The notes under the pieces were generated by a model. It ran no database searches, was not told the origin of the DNA, and was given only the letters and a program-made list of their open reading frames with translations. A stretch of 64,000 bases of DNA from NCBI GenBank assembly GCA_037039685.1, contig JAWNGF010000015.1:511001-575000 (forward strand). The letters run 5' to 3'. This document shows, piece after piece, positions 10,241 to 21,388 of this stretch. Numbering within the stretch: position 1 is the first letter of the stretch; every line of letters starts with the position of its first letter. This DNA is from Ceratobasidium sp. AG-K (lineage: Eukaryota > Basidiomycota > Agaricomycetes > Cantharellales > Ceratobasidiaceae). Position numbers and translations under genes: made by a program.

Positions 10241-12263
10241 GGTATAATAGTTACTCGGAGCCGGAAATGAGGTTTAAATTCATGCCTGGATGAAACGCCG
10301 ACATGACCCGCATAATTCACCTATATGCTCACCGGGTCGGGTGTTTTCACCATAAGACTGCATACCATCATCCACTCCAGGCTTATCTTAGTAAATCTGT
10401 GAATTACTCCCCTCCGCATCTAGCATCGGAGTTGGCATTCAGGAATCAGACCAATCTGTACTTTGGACGTTCTAAATATCTATTGGAAAATGTTACCGGG
10501 CCTCTTCCAGCTTAGTTGTGGGGACTCATTTGGCGATTGAACAGGGCTACTCGGAACAGTTGACAATTCTCGTGGAAAAGCAGGAACATGTAGCGTGTTT
10601 TCAACCACGGTAGGAAGACTGTAGGATGGTCGAATAGTTTAAGCGGCGCAACGGGCTGAGAACATACTCCACTTCACGCAGGCCAAAAAATTCCTTGACT
10701 GGGGTTAGGTTCGGGAGGCGGCGCATGGCAGCTAGAAGATGGTAGCCATAGTATTTGCCGTGATGCTGAACAGTCAATTCCTTTCCTCTTACAAACGGTG
10801 TCCCATACGCACAGATACCTAAAATGTGACTGTTTATATTCTGTTGTGATGATAGTGTGATTCCGCTTCCTTGATCGGGATACCTTCTTTAGAAGGCAAG
10901 CGGGTTTTGTGCCAACAGACAGGATTTTCTTGTTGAGCTCAATGAGCCAGCAGCTCGTCAGTCGTAGTGGACGGACCACAGTGAGACTAAGTATAGGGAT
11001 TGAGTGTCGTTTTGCGATTTCAGCGGTACATATATATTGAGGTATTACCGAGAACGTCTCGCACTCAGAGCTAACTTAGCAGATAGGCAAGCGGAAGCGT
11101 AGGAACAACTAGATGATGTATATACCGAGTACGCAGTCTGGTTGATATACATGTAGTCGTAGAACAAGATAGAAAAGTTAGAGAACATTTAGTAACACGC
11201 ATACGTGTACTCTCAGTCAGCACAGAACTAATCAGTCAGCATATAGTCGATCTATGCGCCATAGTCAGTAAGAGGCGACGTGTACATTCGATACCATTCC
11301 ATTCGATTCTCAATAATATACAACCAGGTTTGCGACTTGACGGATAGCAAAGGCTCCCCAAGAATAACCAAACCGGCTGTCATAATTTGCTCAATACAGG
11401 AACCCGTGCTCCGTATTAACCTACCAGATACGATCATTTTTCTGATAGTGATGTGCTATGTACGTATATGCGTCAATAACCATGGGCACTGTTCGAGTAT
11501 GTAATAGTACCGTATGTCACAGATACAACTCTATGATCTAGTCAAAAACTCGCCCGTTGTCATTTCGTGTATTTTTGCCAATACTCCTGTAGCTAACTTT
11601 AAACGAGAGCATACGCCGGGAACGTAGTAAGCGATGCGTCTGAACACACTACCATCCACATCAAGTTGATAAGGGAGTGCTTCAGCATGTTGGTCTGGTT
11701 CAAACAAGTCAGAGAACTCCCGGTGGAATAACAACGGAAATCGGGAGCCACAAAGCTTATATACATCGCTTGGACCACTTGAAGGATGCACACGTCTCGC
11801 AAGTGCCGCTCAATGACTTAAGTCGCGTCAGTCGGTAGTTGACAGAGAGCAAGCTAACGTTAGAAGCACCAGAACACGTTGACAGAGACGAATTACTATA
11901 AATTATTGGGTAGTAAGCTTTCAAACGACTATTACTACATATCCAAAAGTGCGCAACCATAACTAACGTTAAAGACTAAGTACGCATATGCGACAATAGT
12001 TTCATAGGAGGGATACTTGTTCATAAACCACGCAAATAATGATACTTCACTTTTCCTCTTTACCGTGTGAAACTCCGTTGAGCCGTACGTCTCTCGGATG
12101 GGAGCACAGAGCGCCTGGCGTTACTAGGATCTGCGCTAACGGGAGATTCTGGGCAATCTAGTTTAGGATAGCTGTTACGTTGGAAAACACTCTGAGCAAC
12201 CTACCTGGTATTGTGGTGGTGGCTTTCATAGTGAATGGAATAGAGAGTCGGGATACACGGGAT
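10241..12263. other. Intergenic, one weak ORF
   Basis: No recognisable gene. A minus-strand frame at 11531-11791 reads fairly naturally (FPLLFHREFSDLFEPDQ, YQLDVDGSVFRRIAYYVPG) and could be an exon of an unknown or decayed gene, but an overlapping frame (11599-11802) is equally open. Nothing else stands out. Confidence 0.3.
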
Positions 12264-14082
12264 CTAGGTTGCATTGGGAGGGATGTCGCCCTGCTCCTGT
12301 CCCGTTCGGTATACTCTTTCCGCAGCGATTTTTTCTGGGATCGTCGTAAATGGGTTGCCAAAGTACTGTTTGGGCATACAGCTTACCATTGTGCGGGCTT
12401 GTTTCATAACCTCCAGCGTATTACATAGTACAAGGCCGGTATGTACGTTCCATTTCAGGGGTAAAAGGTCGTTGAATGTGAGCAGAAGGTGATGCGATCG
12501 TTGAGGAGCTGCGTTTTGTTTGAGATCACGTAGCGTCTGATGTACTTTAGACGTTGGTTGCAGCGCCTTGCTTTCTATTCGAGTTTCACATTTGTCTACC
12601 GCCCTCTTCCATGCAGGGGAGTCGTTATATGCATCGGTTGGCTCCAAAGCAGTTAAGAGCGGGTACTTGAGCTTTTCGTCATTTATCTCCATAAACGATC
12701 TGAGTTCACCCTGAGACTCGTTTATAAGCCAGTTGTGTCTTATGGATTACTATACTTACTATCATCCAAATGAGGCTGACTTGGGGTAGACGATTTGGCT
12801 TCCCGCCATCACCCGACTTTGCGCCACCACCCCCCTTTTCGCCGCCCCCTCCAACATCGGAATGTGCGCCTGGGAACCAAACCTTGATAGATATTATGGT
12901 AATGCTCGGTTGAAATAGAAAGCACTTCTAACCTCTTTGAGGGTCGACTGACCATTTGGCTCGAAAAGCGTGACTCGGAACCGTTTGCGATTCTCATGGA
13001 AAGCAACAACGTGAAGGGCTAAACGGACGTTTGGAGGAAGCCTAAAGTTGAATTGTTAACGCTACCCACGCGTATCCACAGGGTAAAGATCATACATACT
13101 CTCCATCTGGTATGCCTAGTAAATCCTTAATCTCGCAGTCAGGGCTGTTATAAATAGCGCCTGGGGGTATCGTACTATGATCAACATTACGCCCGAGTAA
13201 GACAGCTTGACCTACCGACTGTGTCCCACACACCAAGACACCTTTATAAGTGCACAAATGTAAATGCACAGGATGTAATGTTGACTCTGACCGGTTGGCT
13301 CACCTGACTGGGATTGAATGGTTTGTATTTCGAACTTGATCCCAGGGAACGGGCCGTTCTCGTCGTTGCCACTGAGCAAGAAGGTCGCTCTCACTAGCAA
13401 CACTACCAACTCTGTGCTAGAATTGTTTGTCATCATTCGTACACCCCTCACATCAAGGTGGAAAATCATACCAGTAAACCAGCAACTTTTCGCGCGACAA
13501 ATGCGCCTCTCGAATAACCGAATATGCTTTCCGCTTGTGAGACGTCTGGATAAACATAAGCAAAAATGGGTTACCAGACGTCATCTCCCGGCTCATAGTA
13601 TTGAGCAATAAACATATATGCTTTGATGACCATCTCGACTGTAGGAAGTTGGAGTGCTAGTTATCAGCACGTGGATGTATGCATGTGCAAGGACAGCAGG
13701 CCCACCGCACCAATCGTTTTTCCAAACACGAGGGCTAAATACTTTGGGATGCCCTTTGACTCGGCGCCGACGCCCGGAATGTAGAGTATTTTCCTCTCCC
13801 GTTTTTGACTCTTATCTTTTTGAGGCAGAGGAGATCCAATAAGGGAGTCTGTTGGTGCGGATCTCGTAAAGGCAACTTTGCTAACTATGATCTGTTCTGC
13901 TTACAGAGCCAATAAATATTTGTAGGGTCTGTGTAATTTCGTTAGTTTTAAAGACTTGTTATGAATCGCTAGTGCTAACCTGCATCGACTCGTCCATTCT
14001 TCCCAGTCCCGTCGCAGAGAACTATGATTTCCTTACCAGTAGTCGTGGGCTCGGCCGACAATGGGAAGATAATGCGCTCCAT
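12264..14082 (-). CDS. DUF2235 (Tle1-like) alpha/beta hydrolase paralog 1
   Basis: Spliced gene; ATG at 14082 is preceded in frame by a stop. The first exon carries KEIIVLCDGTGKNG, the domain's start. Further exons hold the nucleophile elbow FGYSRGAFVARK (about 13480-13535, Ser in GYSRG), GVWDTVG (about 13220), VAFHENRKRFRVTLF (about 12965-13005) and VWFPGAHSDVGGGG (about 12835-12885), whose Asp is a catalytic candidate. The last exon (12264-12692) encodes a tail shared with paralogs 2 and 3 (DAYNDSPAWKRAVDKCETR). DUF2235 proteins are serine hydrolases related to Tle1 phospholipase effectors; the substrate here is unknown. A TNVWRL-type segment after exon 1 is not clear, so the intron map is incomplete. 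No signal peptide is visible. Confidence 0.7.
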
Positions 14083-14988
14083 ATCTCAAGAGTTCTTTAG
14101 AGGACAGAGTAAAGCCGAGGAGCTGCACAGCGCTCTTATTCAGCTCGCTGGACGTCAGGTCCGTGGGTGTATTGTGGTGGGTCTCGAGCTGGTTCCTGGG
14201 GAACCAGTAATTTTCCACCTCGCCTCACACGCCTCGGGCCGCGAAGCTACAGACACGCTTGGGTTTTTAAGCGAAGGGCTATTTATTGGTTGTCTCATCG
14301 ATGCGTCCTCGTCGAGTTCACGGAGTGATTGGATTTTGGATTTCACGAATGGGACGTCAGCCTGTCCGCCGATAGGTTCTCCGGACCAGTGAAGCGATTG
14401 AAGAACAGCGATGAACGTGTAGACCATGAGGCACGGCCACGTGTATCTTCACCTGTTTTAGCCAAGCAAGCGTCTATTCGCCTCACCTCGGTAGATAACC
14501 GTGGGCCGATATACATTTGGCCAGGTAATATATCCTAACAGTCGCAAGGTATCTTCACAGAGCAAGGCAATTTGGTGCGGTCAATATACTGTCGCCGGGG
14601 AGGAAAGCAGAAGCGGAGTTGGGGGAGAAACTCACCGGGAACACGTGCTGACAAGGTTGGTTTATGCGGCGCGTTCGTATGCTCGGATATATCTCAGCTT
14701 AGGCTCGTGCGAGGTAAAACTCCGGTGGAACGCCAATGCGCCCTCGTGCACAACAGCGCTCCAGGTATTGCCGAGCAAGAGAAGCGTTGTGACTACGTTC
14801 ATACCGTATGCTCCAGATCACTTGTTGGATAGATCGCAAATAGTTCAAAAGATGGTAAAACAAGCATCCTAGTGCTTGCTTTCACAGATAGTAACTGGGG
14901 GATTCGAAGATTAAATTGGAATCAATAATTATACAAGCCTGATAGGACTGAACGTCTAATGACTGCACGTTTCCCGGGTTAAATTAGC
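14083..14988. other. Intergenic between hydrolase paralogs 1 and 2
   Basis: Contains ORFs on both strands (14155-14427 minus, 14501-14872 plus) without recognisable motifs or support from paralogs. Probably the upstream region of paralog 1. Confidence 0.3.
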
Positions 14989-17900
14989 TCACGTCCTTCG
15001 TTTGTCGGGCCTGCGCTGACTCTCTTCCTTCCGAACGTCGTTGTAATGGTCGTTCTGTGGGTTCCTTGATTTAGTTCCGTTCGATGGCCTCTGCTTTAAT
15101 AGTTCTCGGCTACTGACTTCAGATTGTGGAAACTGTGAAGTGTAGGCGGAGTACTCGGAGCTTTTCCCACTCTGCACAGCTTTTATAGGAGTTCGATCAG
15201 GCCTAGCTTGCGTTGGGGGTAAACTGTATGCGTGAGCTGCACTGGGGGATATTGGGTGTAGGTGGGTGCTTGTTGAACGAGTGTGCCCTGGTGAACGCCG
15301 TGGTGCAAGTGAAGTAGAGAGAAAGGGTTGTCTAGCGCCTGGCAACGGCAAACCCTGTGGTGAGACTACGGAAGTCGAACGAGGTATTTCATTCCTTCCC
15401 GGTGTGATGTTGGCCCGGGATCCCGAGTGAAATTCTGCACGAGAGCCAGCATCGAGTTTAGACGTAGGAGTCACAGGGTAGGGTAGTGGAGGAGGAGCCG
15501 TTCGCGCATGAGAGGAAGTAGCTCTCTCCTGTTGTGGAACCGCTATCTGAGACCAATGCACCGGCTGAGTAGCGTTCCCCGGAGATAGGCTGCGCGAAGG
15601 CGAAGCTACGTGTGACGCAGCGCGCGAGCGAGCGCTACTAGCCACACGTGCACGTGGCTCCGGATAAATATTGCTGGGAGGATTGGAGAGGGGCGCCTTA
15701 TCGGTTGGAGTTACTCGAGTCCTCTCGGTTTGTGGCGCTACTATAGAGTTCGAACGGTGGGCAGCGTGCTGAGGGCTGAGATATGAATGGGGGACAGCAT
15801 GGGACTCTGCCCGAGAACGACTGCCCTTTTCGGTATGCGTGGCCTGGTAGGGGGGCGTTGGAGTCGTGGAACGTTTATCAGTGGTTGTGCTGGGCAGCCG
15901 CGAGCGGGGTGATTGTTGGTATGTATTATGGACATGTTCGGCGATAGTCGTGGATGCGCGGGGAGTTCCAGGTACGTAAAGAGATGTGATTCTCGTTCGG
16001 TAGTGCCCTGCTTGTTCCTTCAATTTCTTCTGAGCCTGGAAGGTGAACACGTGATCTATTAGAGTATCAAGTGGCAAGATTGAAGGTAAACGTACTTGTG
16101 CATTCGCTAGCTTCAGAGTCTCGAGCGCACTGCGCGCCACCAGGCAAGCCTTGATATCCCAACCGATTCGGCCCAGGTCGTTTACCGAAAGCATATAAGG
16201 CGTGGGTTTGAACGATGGGTCGAGATTTTCTGCCACTAGGTTTCGAAGATATACGACTGTTTCGTGGACCAGAGATGATGGTTTTAGAAGCGGTAGGCGA
16301 GTCTCGCACTTGTCTACAATTCGCTTCCAAGGGGCGGTTTCGCGATAGGCGTCCGAAGGCGTCAAGGTTTGAAGATCTGGATATTCTAATTTTTCATGAG
16401 GAATTACCAAGGAGCACCTTGATTGGAGCTCCCCCTGTCATGCTTTAGAGACATGGGGCCCTCAAGGAAAAGAGACTTACAATGATCCAAATTAGGCTAA
16501 TATTCGGCAAACCTAATTTCCCTGACCCACCGCCGCCGACGTCGGAGTGCGCACCAGGAAACCAAACCTGAGTGGATTGTGTGAGAGAAACTCCTAAACT
16601 TGGTAAAATACACAATGACCTCTTTCAGCTTCCTAGAGTCCTCAGTGGATCTGGGATTGAATAGCGTCACACGAAACAACTTGCGGTTTTCATGGAATGC
16701 GACAACGTGGAATGCATGCTGTACGTTTGGCGTCAACCTGTAGAGAAACTAAGTAACCCAAAAACAAGCGTCAGACTGAGGTCACCAACTCATCGTCTGG
16801 CATGCCGAGGATATCCATCTCCAGCTTCTTTTGATTGGGCATCGAGTGTATGGCACCTGCATTGCAACATGTTCACATATAGTTGCTAAACCCGAGCGGT
16901 GCATTCAACTTGCCGACGGTATCCCAGACCACTAGGGATCTGCAAAAGAACTCATCACTGAACTACTCGACCAAACTAGTTGGATGTCTTACTCAATCGG
17001 TATTCTCGTACCTCTTGCCTCCGAGTTGAACAGATTCCATGGCACTGGTCGTTCGTGCTGACTCCACAGTTTCAGTAGTTCTTCTTTGGTACGGACGATT
17101 CCTATGCGGTACTGGCGAGTATATTACGTTAATGTTGTCTTTCTTGTCAGTACTGCTGCTGGCTTACAATAAGGCTCGCAACTTTCCGCGCGACAAAAGC
17201 TCCCCTAGAATATCCGAACAGGCTATCAGCCAGGTATTAGGGTAGGTGCTACCAATTAAGAAAGCTAAACCTACTAAACCTTATCTCTTGCCTGGTAATG
17301 TTTGGCCACGTGCAGATACGCAGCAATTATGTTTTCAACTGAAAGCCGCCAGGCCGTGCCCGACTGAGTACATTTTCGGCTGATCTATTGCAAAAACTAA
17401 CCGATTGTAGTCCCAAATATTCGAGACAGAAGATTGAGCGGATTGGTACTCGCTCCGGACCCAATGCCCGAGAGATATACTATCTCCTTTTGACGGTCGG
17501 TCGAATTAGATGCCTCAGGCGATATAGCGAGTTGGTCTATCAATGTCAGCCGTAAATCTAGCCTGCTGGACAGAGGTACTCACAAAGTCTCCAAATGTTG
17601 GTCGGATCACCTTGCCGATGATTCCGTCAGCTTGGCCTAGCAGACGTAGGAGTGGTTGATGCTCGCCAACCTTTTGCCAATTTTCCATCCTTCCCGGTTC
17701 CGTCGCAGAATACTAGGATGTCTTTGCCGAGAAGAGGGGAGGGGCGGCTGCCGTGGGTGGGTTGTCCCAATCGCGTGGATTGAATTGAATGATAACGAGG
17801 GCGAGCGAGTGGTTTATTCATCGTCACGCTGTGGGGTGGGACGAACGAGCTGTTAGACTGCCTTGATATGCCCGGTAATGCAGAACGTTTGGCCTCTCCC

Positions 17901-18007
17901 TCGAGGTAACTTGTGATATAAGAAGGGGCAAGCAAGGCACCCAGTCTTCCGAACGTGTGAGCTAATCCACGCTTCGTCAGAGACACATTCAGGCTCCGCG
18001 AGGCCAA
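14989..18007 (-). CDS. DUF2235 (Tle1-like) hydrolase paralog 2 with long Ser/Pro-rich tail
   Basis: Spliced. The first exon contains GKDILVFCDGTGKDG; the frame allows ATG at 18007 or 17821, the latter giving an N-terminus closer in length to the paralogs. Next come DPTNIWRLCEYL (about 17585-17625), the nucleophile elbow FGYSRGAFVARK (about 17180-17220), VVWDTVGKL (about 16905-16935), FHVVAFHENRKLFRVTLF (about 16665-16715) and VWFPGAHSDVGGGG (about 16525-16570). The final exon (14989-16410) has the shared tail (DAYRETAPWKRIVDKCETR) plus about 300 residues rich in Ser, Pro, Arg and Thr, predicted disordered. Catalytic Ser and Asp are present. The reaction is inferred only at family level (serine esterase or lipase). 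Confidence 0.75.
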
Positions 18008-18506
18008 TACGCAGTCGAAGTCATCCCTTCGCTCTTTTTAAGTCATACCCAATACTTGAGCCGCCTCGTGGTGGCCATCAGCCCAGCACGAGCAACGCGT
18101 GAGGTTAGACGCCTGTGTGGCCCCTGTCCTCCATGATTACCAGGAATATATCGATAAGCATCGTCGGTCCGAACCCGGGTCTGAGCAATCTCTGGAGGCA
18201 TGAGTTTCTCGTTCATAATAAGATGTTGCACCCGAAAACAATTGATGCCGGGTGATCGTGGGACTCTTTAGTCACGTGTGGGCCACAGGGTTTAGTTGGA
18301 TTCCACATCCGACAATGTGGCGCGTGCACATGAGCAGTCGCTGGCAGAACATCGCTGTAATCTCCAAGATAAATGTTGTACATAAGCATAAGCTAACAGT
18401 AAGACGAAATTACAGCAGAAAATGGAGAATCGAAACGAGCAATGGCGAGATAAACCCTACAAATTAGCATCCTTGCGTTTCACAAGGCAGTCCTGAACGG
18501 GGTGTT
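18008..18506. other. Intergenic between hydrolase paralogs 2 and 3
   Basis: Small ORFs on both strands without motifs. No gene supported. Confidence 0.4.
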
Positions 18507-20497
18507 TCAGGCAACACGATCCACACACGGCACTATATCAAATATGGGAGACTGAGCAGACGGAGAGATCGGAGAGGATCGAGAGGATGGATAGTATGCT
18601 AATGGGTTTGGGTTCTTTACATAGATAGCTCTCCGCCACTCGGGATGGTTGTTGGCTGAACGCGGTGAACGCGGTGAATGTGGTGAATGTGGTGGATGTG
18701 GTGAATGCGGTGAATGCGGTGGATGAGCGGCACCAGATCTCGTCACAGGTTTACTCGGTATGGGCGAAGGAAGTAACATTTTTGGACTGCGAAGTTTCTG
18801 GCTATCTTTGTGAGCTACCACCGGCGCCTAGGAATTAATTAGTTCAAAAAGTGCAGTCACCATGGCCACGTACTCACCAATTGTCGAGTAATTTCATGCT
18901 CGAGAGGATTCAGTGCGACCATAGAGAACTTCAAGGATCGCAGATCCAGTAATCTCAGGAGGGAATGGCTGGATGGCTTTTGGGCCTGGGAAAACGCCTC
19001 GTCTATGTACTTGACGGTCGGATGAACTTTGGCTTTGTCGCGCAGTGCAGAACTATCCAACCGTGTTTCGCAGCAATCAACGCAGCGTTTCCACACGGAC
19101 TCGTTATATGCATCACTTGGCTTCAAGAGTTTTACGTCGGGATAAGGTGTTGTGCCATTATAAATATCCAAGAAGGGTTTCATTTCCCCCTATCAGGTAT
19201 CAGGATTGAAACTCGAGTAACTGTATATAGATTTTACTTACTATCATCCAGAGCAAACTGATCCTGGGTAATGTTACCGTACTCCCTCCCCCACCTACAT
19301 CAGAATGGGAGCCCGGGAACCATACCTTGCATGGCGATCAGTATGTCATTCCAACGGATTCTGTCTTACGCACCTCCTTCAAGTTCGTGTTTCCTTCTAC
19401 GCGTTCAAATAAAGTAACTCGAAATCGCATTCGGTTCTCGTGAAAGGCAAGGACATGAAACGCATTTTCAACATTGGCCGGGAGCCTATCGGATGGTGCA
19501 GCCATGAGCCCAACAGCCTCCAAAGATTAATCGACTTGAAGATGCTTACTCGGTATCCGGAATCCCAAACACATCTTGCTTTAAATGAAAAGCTGGGCTG
19601 TAGACAGCTCCTGTAAACACAATATTCAACTAACGATACCCATATCAAACTTTTGGGTGCCTACCGACGGTATCCCAGACTCCCAGACACCTTTACAGAG
19701 GATGATCAGTACATCTGCATGGTAGATCCTATTATCAAACTTACTTAACCAGAATGGGCTTGTGAACATCTGTGGAACTAGTAGCCCACGGAATAGGCTT
19801 CTCACGTTGCATCCATTTTCCTAGGAAATCGACCTTTGTTTTAGATAGCCCTAGTCGATGCTTTCCGGACAGAACGGATTTAGACAATGTCCTGATAAAT
19901 CCAGGCTAAGTTGGAGTAGTGCTCACTAACAAGCCCGCCACTTTACGCGCGGCAAATGCCCCCCGCGAGTAGCCAAAAATACTAGTAAAAGCAACCAGAA
20001 TGAATACCCGCTTCAACTGGAGTGCACAAGGACTAGTGGCTTACCATACGTTGTCCCCTGGTTGATAGTTCCTCGAGATAAAAACGTAGGCTCGTACGAC
20101 CTGCTCGACTATGCCTATCGTTCAATGAAAGTTCCTGATAGCTATTATTCAACCGCTTCACCTATTTCGGCGCCATAAACCTGGGCAAGCCAGCGTCCCG
20201 GACATGAGCGTTTCGACTCCGAGCCTATTCCTGGGATATAGTGAAGGATCCTCTCGTGCGTGGGGCTCCTTCTGATTTTTTGCTGAGCTAGTTCATCTAC
20301 GAGAAAATCACCCAGTCAATAAACTGGTCGACTTATCTGATCACACACGTACAGAGCTTCCAAACATTGGTAGTGTTCCCTCCTGGTGTCGTCTCACCGT
20401 TTTTCCCCGTGCCATCGATGAAGACCAGAATCTCTTTGGACTTTGCGCGGGTATAACCATTGTGAGACAATGTAGGCCCACTATTCCTATGAGACAT
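18507..20497 (-). CDS. DUF2235 (Tle1-like) hydrolase paralog 3 with His/Ser/Pro repeat tail
   Basis: Spliced. Start ATG at 20497 leads into KEILVFIDGTGKNG and TNVWKLC. Later exons give FGYSRGAFAARKVAG (about 19935-19980), LGVWDTVG (about 19665), FHVLAFHENRMRFRVTLF (about 19405-19460) and VWFPGSHSDVGGGG (about 19290-19330). The exon at 18857-19183 carries the shared tail (DAYNESVWKRCVDCCETR). It joins across a short intron (GTGAGT...CCTAG, about 18836-18882) to a last exon with a PHS/PRS repeat (18657-18726) ending at 18507. All catalytic motifs are intact. Same strand as paralogs 1 and 2, consistent with tandem duplication. Confidence 0.75.
18657..18726. repeat. 9-bp coding minisatellite
   Basis: About seven to eight tandem copies of a GGTGAAYGY-like 9-mer in the last exon of hydrolase paralog 3. 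On the minus strand it encodes alternating HSP, HPP and RSP units, so length changes stay in frame. Confidence 0.8.
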
Positions 20498-21320
20498 CGC
20501 AGTAGCCGGTTACCGTGGTGTAGACGCGGGTGCGCAGAAAGATCCAGCGCTAGCGCTTGGATTTATTCGCTCTGCAAATACGCCAGATAAGCAAGGAGTG
20601 ATCCGACCGAGGAGCAGAGTAGTGTGAAAGGAAGTGCCATTTCGCCCAATGCAGAATGGTTGCCTGTTTGATAGGCAAGGGTTTAACCGAGACGAATAAA
20701 AGAGGCAACCAAGCGAAGTGGCCGATGCATAGGCGCCAGATATATTGCCGGTGTTTGTCGGATCCGAAGTAAATTTACCTTACTTATCCAAAGCGCTTGA
20801 AACCGCAGTCGAGATCGCTCATCTTTCTCAGTTGAGTAGGGCAAACTCGCAAGAGATCGTCGGTACGGCGTCATTTAACTCTACCCCACAGGAATATTGC
20901 GCAAGTTTGGCATCCGTAGGAAAATATCCGCACCAATCCATCACATTTATGCACCAGCACTTGAGACGTTGGCGTGATCGAGCAATTATAGGTAACTGTT
21001 GGGCTGGTGCTAAAGTCAAAAGAAAGTTGGATGATCTGAGGTCCAGGCTTCGAACACGAGGCTTGAGGCAGTGCCCGGTCGCCGATTCACGTCGTCCAAA
21101 CAGCATCGCGGCATCAAGCCACTGTATCCAAATCCTCACACCAGATCAAATACCCCTTCCAATCCTCGCGACGACCATCAGCTCGAAAAGTGCTCATCGC
21201 AGAGTCAGCAGCACGGCCTATGTGCTAATTGGTGCGCATCAATTTACGCCTCTTTTGTGATTTCAAACCAAGATGAGCGCTCTGTATTTGATAATCCAGA
21301 ACTCGCACTGGCCCTAACCT
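20498..21320. other. Intergenic with a tentative plus-strand ORF (20745-21260)
   Basis: The 171-codon plus ORF includes LPYLSKALETAVEIAHL, which resembles amphipathic N-terminal helices of agaricomycete signalling proteins, but the rest is low in recognisable features and the minus strand is also open. Not called as a gene. Confidence 0.25.
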
Positions 21321-21328
21321 TATAAATA
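21321..21328 (+). promoter_or_regulatory. TATA box of the TPR gene
   Basis: TATAAATA lies 61 bases before the ATG at 21389, which supports that upstream start over the internal ATG at 21537. Confidence 0.5.
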
Positions 21329-21388
21329 CTCTCCGTTTGACGCTGGAAGGAAAGGGTACTCAGATCACTCAAACTTGAATCACATAGG

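Noticed and set aside
14024..14872. Plus-strand ORFs opposite and upstream of hydrolase 1 as genes
   Set aside because: They overlap the first exon of the hydrolase or its upstream region and have no motif or paralog.
18657..18726. Tandem repeat as a CRISPR array
   Set aside because: Unit is 9 bp with no spacers, lies in a coding exon, and the organism is a eukaryote.
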